In this document: one piece after another, positions 55,077-64,000 of the stretch
Numbering within the stretch: position 1 is the stretch's first letter
Layout of the letters: the number at the start of each line of letters is the position of its first letter
Assembly (NCBI RefSeq): GCF_014356525.2
Contig: NC_052511.1
Location: 7,128,559-7,192,558 of the forward strand
Direction of reading: 5' to 3'
DNA length: 64,000 nucleotides
Origin: Nilaparvata lugens
Taxonomy: Eukaryota; Arthropoda; Insecta; Hemiptera; Delphacidae
The notes under the pieces: generated by a model
Database searches by the model: none
Told to the model about the DNA's origin: nothing
The model's input: only the letters and a program-made list of their open reading frames with translations
Made by a program: the position numbers and the translations under genes

Positions 55077-55454
55077 GTGAGAAAACAAAATTGGTGAGGT
55101 TATATTTTCCACCCCCCTTGGATGTAATGAGCTGGTTTTCGCGCGTCATATGGAGGCCGAAAATGATTGTTTTCTGACCAGGCCGGTGAAATTTTTACGG
55201 CCCTAGGGCTGTAAAATAACCTTGAAATCAGCTGATTCTGATTTGATGTGAACGTGTTTACAAAATAGTTTATGAAACGGAATCAGTTTATGCTTCTAGA
55301 ATTGAATAAAGTATTCTACAATACTATCATTTTATTTGGATGAATGAAATACATATATAAACTATTCAAATTCGATTTTCAGAGTAGGATAGAACTTCTA
55401 ACCTAAACTTCCGCAGTCGACGACAACAAGCATTGTCATTCAGATTGGTAAAAT

Positions 55455-55925
55455 TTCAAGTGTGCTAAAACAGCTGATCAAAAATCTTCATTATTTGTGT
55501 TCATTATTCAAGAATCAAAACATTTATGATAATATCATCTTATTGTCTTTTGAAAGAATAAAAAAGTATAAACTCAACCTCCCACATTAGAACATAATTG
55601 AACATAATATTTTAGGTTATTTAGACAAATCAGAATAGAAAATAAAAATACTTGGACAATTTCCTGATATTCAGATTACCTCAGATTTTTGCTAGAGCTA
55701 TGACCTTCCAGTTTTGCTTTCGGAAGTGCCTAATAAACAATTATTCTCAAATATATAATATATATTGTTTTATTTTTCTGTGTGGCGAAAAATAGCGTTC
55801 GCACCACGGGCAAAAATGTTTTTCCGGCTCTCAATCTTTTCTAGTCCTCGGCCTACGGCCCCGGACTTGAAAACCGATTTCGAGCCGGAAAAGTCTCATT
55901 TTCGGCCCTTGGTGTGAAATATACT
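55455..55925 (-). mobile_element. Dispersed element, inverted partner of 30585-31130
   Basis: CTTTTGAAAGAATAAAAAAG, CAACCTCCCACATTAG, GCTTTCGGAAGTGC and TTTTTCCGGCTCTCAATCTT. A GC-rich hairpin CCTCGGCCTACGGCCCCGG at 55846-55864 is absent from the partner. Confidence 0.8.
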
Positions 55926-57060
55926 ATTAGAATGGTAGAGAATAAAAATACAAAACGGAAATATACAAGGAGATTATATCGATATTGATTCAATCGTCGA
56001 CACAAGAAATCAGCCAAACAGATGGTTTGGTATGATACCAAACATGGAAATAAATTAAATTTCATCTCGATTTCATTAGAGAAGATGAAACATTTCTATG
56101 TAAATTCCGAACTGCCAGAATCAATCATGTTAGTTAATAGATGAGCATGGGATAATTATTAGCTATTATTAGCTGTGAAGATGCCTCTGGTGGATGAGGT
56201 TAAAAAATACAAACCAAAAGGAGCCAAGTAGATTATATTGATAATGATTTGATTAATCGTCGACCCAAGAAATCAGCCAAGCAGATTTGATTGGTGTGCC
56301 CCATTTTGTCTTCTCACTTTTATGAATGGATTCAAGGGTACAGAGTACAGAGAAGGGGTGAATTATTGCGATTAGTATGCATTTTTAGATTGATATGATT
56401 GCATTCACACCTATCTATGAATGATCGTCGTTATAACAAAGATTTATTACTTGACTAGCGACTTTTATATTAGAATACTTAACATTGGAAAGATAAGAAT
56501 AATTTTCACGCTTTGACTCAACTCTCATATTTTCTATAACTTCTATAACGTTATGCTCAGCTCATACTTCTCTTCGATTATAGTATCCAATCATCTCTTA
56601 CTTCCAAATTCATTTTTAAATTTTTCACTCTTTCTCAATGACAATTAAAATGACGTCAAAACTCTATTTAAAGAACTTGGAATGAATGACAAAACATTAG
56701 TCCTGTAACATGACAAATCCAACATTCCCCAAAATACTCAGCTTTCTGAAACAGTCACTACAAACCCCAACTGAATTCACGGCCACAGTTACACGTGTAT
56801 AAGCCATCTGGATAATCTCTGAGATGTGACCGCCTTAACAGGGAAAAGCGTCAGCGTACGAATGATATGGGAACATGAAACACGTCTGTTCCAGAATCCC
56901 GACTTGTTCCATTTTCTGATTGGCTAATTTCTCGTACAAAGTACGTCATTCACACTAACACGGGAAACACATTCACAAGATGAAATATAGGACATATTCG
57001 GGAGAGATATCTGCACTGATATATAACAACTTCACATATATAGGACATTTCGGGAGAGAT
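55926..57060. other. AT-rich DNA, nothing recognised
   Basis: A short local duplication: AAGAAATCAGCCAA.CAGAT with GATTATAT.GATA.TGATT occurs near 55973-56025 and 56230-56290. GGACATATTCGGGAGAGATAT is repeated with variation at 56990, 57040 and 57100. No exon seen. Confidence 0.5.
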
Positions 57061-57152
57061 ATTTGCACCCACATATTAGTACAACTCCATACTCATATAT
57101 AGAACATTTTGGGAGAAATATCTGTACTCACACTGAACAACTCCACATTCAC

Positions 57153-57266
<114 letters not shown>

Positions 57267-57700
57267 ATGCACACACACTCATATGAGACAAATTCACTCA
57301 CACTCACATAATATAGGACGAGTTATTCTCACTCACATGTTGGTCGAATCGGGAGACATATTCACACCCTTGTCTCACACGTCACTCAGTGTTGCCAATT
57401 TCCTCAAATTTCCATTTCGATGGATATTATTCCATTGAGCGCGTAGTGTAGATGTGACGTAACTGAGTCACACTCCAAACAGACTGTGAACCCAGTTGTG
57501 TGATGCGTAGATTTATGGGGAAAATAGTCGGGGTGTAGAGTTTCGGAAAGAGAGGGATGGATGGTGTGAAAGGGAGGGAAAGTTGGGAATTGGAAGGAAG
57601 TGAAGAGTAAAGGAGTGTAATCAGTTATTATTGAATTTACTAGTATCCTCTTTATACTTTTTATGAGAAAATATGGTTTTTATATGTTCTTCACAAGTTT

Positions 57701-58536
57701 TTACTTTCCTTGTCCTATTAACATAGGTAAGGAAAGTATTGCTTTGCGAAAAAAATTAAGGTACCCCAATTTCTAAATTTCTATACGTTTCAAGGTCCCC
57801 TGAGTCCAAAAAAGTGGTTTTTGGGTATTGGTCTGTATGTGTGTGTGTGTGGGTGTGTATGAGTGTATGTGCGTCTGTGTACACGATATCTCATCACCCA
57901 ATTAACGGAATGACTTGAAATTTGGAACTTAAGGTCCTTACAATATAAGGATCCGACACGAACAATTTCGATCAAATGCAATTCAAGATGGCGGCTGAAA
58001 TGGCAAACATGTTGTCAAAAACAGGGTTTTTCGCGATTTTCTCAGAAACGGCTTCAACGATTTCGATTAAATTTATACCAAAAATAGAAATTGATAAGCT
58101 CTATCAACTGCCACAAGTCTCATATCTGTAAAAATTTCAGGAGCTCCGCCCCATCTATGCAAAGTTCGATTTTAGATTCCCAATTATCAGGCTTAAGATA
58201 AAATTTAAACAAAAAATTTTGAGTAGAAAAGATTAAGCATGAAAATCTCTACAATTAATGTTTAGTAACATTTTCACCTAAAATTGAAAATAAGCAAGAA
58301 ATTCCAGAAAATGTTATTATTTCAATTGCAAACTGTTGGCAACTGTTGATTCTATTAAATGATTCACTATGAAGAGATAGCAGACCTCGTATGTCTCCAG
58401 CGTTATTGTCCTGTCACCAGCTGGCTCAGATCGTTGTTTATAAGTAGACTTGAGATGCGCGTGCACACTAGCGTCAAGTGATCAATTATCATAACGGCAA
58501 GGAAAGTTGTGTGAGTGCGTCTCACCAGATTTTTGC
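57701..58536 (+). mobile_element. TACTTTCCTTGCC element, uninterrupted copy
   Basis: About 835 bp. Starts TTTACTTTCCTTG and ends GGCAAGGAAAGTTGTGTGAG, so short inverted ends. Contains a (GT)n stretch, GGATCCGACACGAACAATTT, AAGATGGCG and AGAGATAGCAGACCTCGTA. It serves as the empty-site reference for the insertion at 37193. Confidence 0.85.
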
Positions 58537-58539
58537 AAC

Positions 58540-59225
58540 TTGGAGTCGCATCTCGCATCCCCACCTCCATCGATCTTTATCTCTCATGTGTTTATATGAG
58601 AAAGTATAAGGATAATACAAGTAGTTTCTATGATAATTGAACAATTCAAGTATACTCAAAGGTAGTCAACGCAAGGTAGAAGTCTACAACAGGATAAAAA
58701 AGGTATTCATTATGAAAAAGTATAAAGAAGGTTTTTGTAATTTCTTGAATAATTGAACATTTCAAGAAGTGGCCCTATCAGAATAATTTCATAGAAGAGA
58801 ATGTATTCGCCTACACGAGGAGAGTAGAGAAGGAATTACGGTAAACATGAAAATTATCAACAATATTATTGTTGAGGGAAATATTTAGTAATAATGAGCC
58901 AAGTTCTACACCACCGATAATCATTGTTGATCATCTTGCAATTATTCAAATGAAAATTGATTCACCCAGTTGAATCATGATTGAAGTTCATTATGTAATC
59001 TACAGATTCGGTAATTCGATTTTACTATTGATATATTCAGAAAAAAAGAACCGTTTCTTTTCCTCGTTGTATATATATATTCATGATCTTGTATATCACA
59101 AGAGAATATATTCTCAAGAGAATACAATACTTATTATGTATAAGAGTGATTTCTGTTGTGAAGGTAAGATATTAAGGTAGATACTCATATTGAATGGGAA
59201 CGACTTGATATCGTCTGAACTACTA
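58540..59225. other. AT-rich DNA, nothing recognised
   Basis: No repeat partner found and no exon-like segment. Confidence 0.5.
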
Positions 59226-59227
59226 AC

Positions 59228-59365
59228 TGCCGGTTAAATTTTAACCTTGATTAATTCCACAAGAACCAATCAGAGAAGCCGTATTTTCAAAAACGCCTTC
59301 TCTGATTGGCTCTTGTGGAATTAATCAAGGTTAAAATTTAACCGGCTGTTGTGCAACCGGCACTA
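59228..59365. mobile_element. MITE, AACCAATCAGAGAAG family
   Basis: Almost perfect palindrome: GCCGGTTAAATTTTAACCTT and CCACAAGAACCAATCAGAGA at the left, inverted at the right. Confidence 0.9.
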
Positions 59366-59469
59366 ATTAAGGAAAACAATATCATATACTTATTAAGGTA
59401 CACTCTTAGGTATACACTCTTATCAGTCCCTAGTAGTCTGAAATCTTGTGAACGTTGAGCAGCAGGATA

Positions 59470-59642
59470 TAATGGTGTGGATGGAGCCTTATGATTGGCC
59501 ATTAGCTGTAGAGCAATGAAGGTACTCTACTGTCATTGGCCAGACTTGTCATAGACTGACTCGCCCAAGTATTTCCGCCGTTTCCAGTCTCGGCCAATGA
59601 CAGTGCTGGACCTTTATTGTTCTACAGCTTCACCCACATTAT
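59470..59642. mobile_element. MITE, GATTGGCC family
   Basis: GGTGTGGATGGAGC at the left and AGCTTCACCCACA at the right. Inner arms TACTCTACTGTCATTGGCC and GGCCAATGACAGTGC. Confidence 0.75.
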
Positions 59643-59899
59643 GAAATAATAGTCTGCTACTCAATGTTTGAGCTTCCAGTTAACTAGAGATCGATAATGG
59701 TGTAACAAAGGAAACAACTATCTTAAATTGTTTTAATAGATTAGTTGATTTTACAATATCAATATCTTATTTTCATTCAATATGGATATCTACCACAGCA
59801 TTTTCTTCATGAAAACACAGAATACTTTCAAGAACCCATAATTAGCAATTTTCAAGATTACTAGAGTTTGATAATGGTGTAACGATCAAAACTAGTATC

Positions 59900-60065
59900 A
59901 CTTTTTGTGTAGTTGAGAAGTTGATATTGTGGTAATTATTCATATTGAATGAAAAAGACTAAGAAATTCTCAAAAAACCACTGGTGTAATAACCGAAACC
60001 GGTCTTTCTAATTATCAATAAATCAGTGGTTTTTTGACAATTTCTTAGTCTTTTTCATTCAAAAC
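59900..60065. mobile_element. GACCGGTTTCGG family, inverted pair
   Basis: CTTTTTGTGTAGTTGAGAAG to AAACCACTGGTG, then the inverted core AACCGAAACCGGTCTTTCTA and GACAATTTCTTAGTCTTTTT. Confidence 0.88.
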
Positions 60066-60331
60066 TAGTATCTCTAATGCTTCATATTATAATATTATTG
60101 GCGTATAGCTTTCAATGGTGGGAAGACCCAAGGGTAGTTCCACCTTGCCATTTATAGTCCAAAGTTCCCTAATGGAAAACATTGGGAAACCGGACACTAA
60201 GGTTATAGTGAGCACATTACTTCAAATTTCCACTTTTCACTTCGGAATAAAGTTCGTTTTGATGTTAAAAAGTTGAAACATAATATACAAAACCGAAACA
60301 AAATACAAAATACTAAGCCACATTAAGAAAA

Positions 60332-60332
<1 letters not shown>

Positions 60333-60363
<31 letters not shown>
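60333..60363. repeat. (ATT)n microsatellite
   Basis: About ten trinucleotides. Confidence 0.9.
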
Positions 60364-60634
60364 TTTTGTTGTGTGAAGCCACAAATTCTGAGCGGTGCTC
60401 AAGTGGCATACAACATGTCATTTTTAGAATGGAGTCACATGAATGCTCTAAAACACTCCTCAATGGTATAAGGACAAGCCTCTACCAGTGTCCTAATTAT
60501 CTTTGAAACAAATAACTTATAGCTGTTACACAGCCTTATATCCTCGGGAATGCAATTAAAACACTTGAGTCCTGAATAATACGGTCCCTTTTCGAGAAGA
60601 GTCAGTCTATGGATAGGGAACTGGAATAATCCTG

Positions 60635-60930
60635 TATTTTGAATGAAAAAAGACTAAGAAATTGTCAAAAAACCACTGATTTATTGATAATTAGAAAGAC
60701 CGGTTTCGGTTATTACACCATTGTCAATCTGATAAAGTATTAAATTTAGAGTTAGATAATTAGTATTATATTTATTTAGATAATTAGTATTAAATTGAAG
60801 AGTTTATCAGAGATTGACAATGTCTTTCTAATATTATCAATAAATCAGTGGTTTTTTGACAATTTCTTAGTATTTTTTCATTCAATATGAATAATTACCA
60901 CAATATCAACTTCTCAACTACACAAAAAGT
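60635..60930. mobile_element. GACCGGTTTCGG family, inverted pair
   Basis: Arms as at 35785-36058, separated by a 50-bp AT-rich spacer with GATAATTAGTATTA repeats. The right terminus is ACTTCTCAACTACACAAAAA. Confidence 0.88.
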
Positions 60931-62215
60931 GAAATCCTGTATTTTTACCTCGTGTTTCATAAGTATGACAAATTCTGTTAGCATTAGTATTAAATTCTAT
61001 TGGTATTAAATTTATTCATTCACAATCATCTCAAGGACAAAGAAACAGACTACAGTCCAATTAAAATTCAATTCTTTATATAAGTTAATAGTGATTTTGA
61101 GAATATCAAGTCGTTCATAATCGGATCGCGTGCTCACTAGAGATTGGAATAATTCATCGACATATTTTAAGAGGATTATTTTTGGAATTAGGACGGACAG
61201 TGGTGGCATAAAACAGAATAGTACCATGAGGGATAATAAAGTTCTTTCAAAATTGACACCAACTCCATACAAAGAACGTAAACATGTGTGTACGCACACA
61301 ACATGTATATGTGTGTACACACATGTATGTCATACAATGTTCCCATATACATGACATTCATAGTACAGCAGGGAGAACACAATGTTGTCGGGAACAAGAG
61401 TAGTTGCCATGGTAACATCAAAATATATTTCCGAGGGATCCTTCATCATGCGACCGAAAATAATGGCAGAGGGATTGGAGCTGTTTTGCCGTCTCTTTAA
61501 TCTGATCAATTGCCGAGCTAAAGCCGCCAAAAGCAGTTTGCTCTACAACTGCCTCTGACAGTGGATCAACAATGGCGGGACACGATTTCCCAATTTTGAT
61601 TTTTTTTATTTGTATTGATATTCGCTGGTTTACCAGTGGTAGCTGTTGTTAATTTGGCTGGAGTGTCAAAGGCTTGCAAAAATTATCTATCAATTCATTG
61701 AGGAACTGTGATTCCCCCTGTACATTCTATTTTTATAGACATTTTTATGTACATTCTATTATTATTCCATCTACATTTGACATTATCGTAATTAATAATA
61801 ATAATAATATATAAATTTATTTTATTTTAAGAAAAATACAATCAAGCAATTAAAACACAAAAAGTACAAAATATCTACAATACAATAGGCTTATGAAAAA
61901 ATATGGAATTTGATTCTATTGGAAATTAACCTACTCAGCTATGGGAAACCCATGTAATTATTATTCTTCCTAGAGAATACGATAGACCTCCTTGAAGATA
62001 ATTAACTCCTTTAAGATAATATTTTCAAGTTTAATCAATCAAACAAGTATGAAACCCTAAATTTCAAAATTAACAGTGTATCAACAGAAACTAACATGAT
62101 TATGGAATTTCAGATCTTGAAAAAATACACGGAACAAATGCTGAAGTTTTTAGATAAACTAACATGATTTTGGAATTAACTTACAGATCTTGAAAAAATA
62201 CACGGAACACATGGA
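60931..62215. other. AT-rich DNA, nothing recognised
   Basis: Minus-strand open stretch 61330-61530 (contains RQLIRLKRRQNSSNPSAIIF) shows no known motif and does not resemble the missing I-BAR N-terminus. CATGATT.TGGAATT with CTTGAAAAAATACACGGAACA is locally duplicated at 62097 and 62164. Confidence 0.45.
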
Positions 62216-62217
62216 AT

Positions 62218-62400
62218 AATTATTATTAAAAGAGAATCCGAATTGAATGCTCTAAATCACCCTGAAGACTTCTGCTAGTGCAAATATTGAAAACAAGGTA
62301 AACAGCTAGATGGAAATTCGATGAGTGCTACTCAAAAATTATTTGTCAGCCCGGGAATTATGATTTACAGCATTTAATTGGGATTTTAGTTGAAATCCAA
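62218..62400. mobile_element. Single-copy relative of the tRNA-half array element, palindromic ends
   Basis: Reading the minus strand: CCCGGGCTGACAAATAATTT, GAGTAGCACTCATCGAATTT, CATCTAGCTGTT, CAGAAGTCTTCAGGGTGATT. This is the same order as one array unit end plus the tail at 52440-52530, about 80% alike by eye. The tail motif also appears in plus orientation at 62362-62400 (GATTTACAGCATTTAATTGG). Confidence 0.8.
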
Positions 62401-62401
62401 T

Positions 62402-62565
62402 CTGAACTTATTGTGCCGGTTGCACAACAGCCGGTTAAATTTTAACCGTGATTAATTCTACGAGAACCAATTAGAGAATCCGTCTTTTCAAAAACGCCTT
62501 CTCTGATTGGTTCTCGTAAAATTAATCACGGTTAAAATTTAGCCGGCTGTTGTGCAACCGGCTCG
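62402..62565. mobile_element. MITE, AACCAATCAGAGAAG family
   Basis: GTGCCGGTTGCACAACAGCC at the left, inverted as GGCTGTTGTGCAACCGGC at the right. Complete copy, about 160 bp, with both ends extended relative to 59228-59365. Confidence 0.9.
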
Positions 62566-63004
62566 GTCATCTTCATTAAAAGTTTTATTTTTGATCAAAA
62601 ATTCATTCAATCTGATTTGATTTCCATCAATACTATACTCCAAAATAAAATATTGATGCAACCCTATTTGATTTCCAGATAACAAAATTTGATGTTGGAT
62701 ATCAATAGATGGAAACTTCCTGGATGAAACATAATATGCAGGTGACAGGTGCTGGGAAGCAGACACCATCTTTTATCTTATAGAAAGTGAGTCTCAGGTT
62801 CACATGTGTGAGTCCCCCATTCTCGCGAGGGGATCAGAAATACGTCTTTTGTACTCTTTGACAATATTGGAATATTTTGAGCCGAGTGCGGGAGGAAAGA
62901 GGAATATAAAGATAGTATTACTTCAAACAAGATTTGGGATAACAACGGTGTTGATACTTATGCAGGAGGAAAAAAGCATTCAGTCTCTCCGTACTTTGGG
63001 GAGT

Positions 63005-63125
63005 TGCTCGTTCTCCCTCGTCTCTCGATCCTCGTCTTCCCTCGTCATCCCTCGTCTCTCGGTCCTCGTCTCTCGGTCCTCGTCTTCCCTCGTACAACCC
63101 TCGTCCCTTCTCACTCGTCCCCAAG
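63005..63125. repeat. Minisatellite, TCCCTCGTC / TCTCGGTCCTCG units
   Basis: Pyrimidine-rich degenerate 9-17 bp units. ORFs through it are Ser/Arg-rich artefacts. Confidence 0.85.
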
Positions 63126-64000
63126 ATCGCTCATCCTCCTGAATATTTCAGATGGCACACGTGATCAAAATGCAGTGGAGTTGAGGATCTTGATCCCTGT
63201 TATGGCTGTCGTGAAACTCGATGCAAACTGTCGCTATCTTCCGGGCATGCAATTCATTTCACGGATTTTTACGCCTTTCACATGGATCACATCGTGGAGA
63301 AAGCTTATTTAGGCAGGCAAAAAATTTCGCTCAAGTTGTATGTGCAGCAGGAAATTTTAAGGTTTGAAAACTTCATCGTAGCTTGATAACTGTGAGAAAA
63401 GTAACAAGAGATGGGCATCGATTGCTAGGCTCCTATCAGTAGGTAAAAGCATACTGCCGTCCTCTATGAAAAACAGGTTGATTACTGTTTTTTTGAAGAC
63501 ATTCATTTGAAAAACATTCATTGGTTAGATGAATTATTCATAAAATGAGAAGTTTTGAAGAAGTTTTGGACTGTAGTCTGTTTCTTTGTCCTTAAGTTGA
63601 TTGTAAATGATGAATAAATAAAAAGTAAATATGAAATCTTATTATATTAAAGATGCAAAAGACAAAAAATTACGAAAAATTCTCAGCCAATACGGCTGAT
63701 TGTATCGGAGAACCAACCTCGAAATCAGTTAGAGAACAAACACACTGTAGGCTATGAGAAAACCTCCAAATCACCAAAATTTTACCCCCCTGGAACCCCA
63801 AGAGCCTCCCAAATTTTTTCGACACATTTAAATAAGCCACATTAAGATTAGAAGATGTTGTGAGCAATGAGGATATATTGTTATACAGTGATATAGATAG
63901 AATGAAGACTACCAGATATTGTCAAAAACACTAATTTTCTAAAAACAGTCTCAGAAACTAGCTCCCATTGTTAAATTATTATCAATTTCTAGTAGACTAG
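63126..64000. other. Unannotated DNA at window end
   Basis: No exon, repeat partner or RNA gene recognised. If the gene's 5' exons lie beyond this point, this is still intron. Confidence 0.45.

Noticed and set aside
61330..61530. Minus-strand ORF as the missing I-BAR N-terminal exon
   Set aside because: Sequence (RQLIRLKRRQNSSNPSAIIF) shows no similarity to the conserved helix around the expected GKNYEKA motif, and no phase-1 donor is apparent.

Overview
This window is eukaryotic, from an insect with a repeat-rich, AT-rich genome. One intron-rich gene on the minus strand is buried in dozens of small transposons, retrotransposon tails, microsatellites and tandem repeats. Several repeat families match what I remember of planthopper (Delphacidae, Nilaparvata-like) assemblies: a GACCGGTTTCGGTTATTACAC family, palindromic elements ending AAGGTGCGTACAGA, and elements ending TACTTTCCTTGCC. 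The genus is inferred from memory, not demonstrated.

The only protein-coding gene I can support is a partial IRSp53/BAIAP2-family gene (I-BAR domain plus SH3 domain). Nine consecutive internal exons run on the minus strand from 40968 down to 7520. All splice sites are GT/AG and all phases agree, giving 398 codons (the first and two internal ones split by introns). They cover the middle and end of the I-BAR domain, a Ser/Pro-rich linker, a complete SH3 domain split over two exons, and a Pro/Ser-rich region after it. The first part of the I-BAR domain and the true C-terminus were not found and probably lie outside the window.

Layout: 1-7500 holds MITEs, purine-rich low-complexity DNA and retrotransposon tails. 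7520-13175 holds the SH3, linker and last I-BAR exons. 13200-19200 is intron with two copies of a long-TIR MITE and an RTE-like LINE remnant. 19231-20930 holds two I-BAR exons. 21000-40900 is two long introns with one exon at 32434, several 120-230 bp tandem repeats and a 2.87 kb insertion with a target-site duplication. 41000-46200 holds LINE 3' ends, minisatellites and a long GAA tract. 46824-55076 is a composite locus, described next. 55080-64000 is more dispersed repeats with no recognisable exon.

The standout is 46824-55076. Two arrays, each of 19 units of about 77 bp, are repeated together with a 2.6 kb body as a tandem duplication of about 4.2 kb. Each unit carries the 3' half of a tRNA: anticodon arm, variable loop, a perfect T arm with Pol III B box, and the 3' acceptor strand. 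A T5 run follows it. No 5' tRNA half or usable A box is present. The first array and its tail are flanked by a 17-bp direct repeat that looks like a target-site duplication, suggesting retroposition. This could be a cluster of about 31 intact TFIIIC B boxes inside or just upstream of a cytoskeletal gene, an amplified SINE-like head, or partly an assembly artefact.
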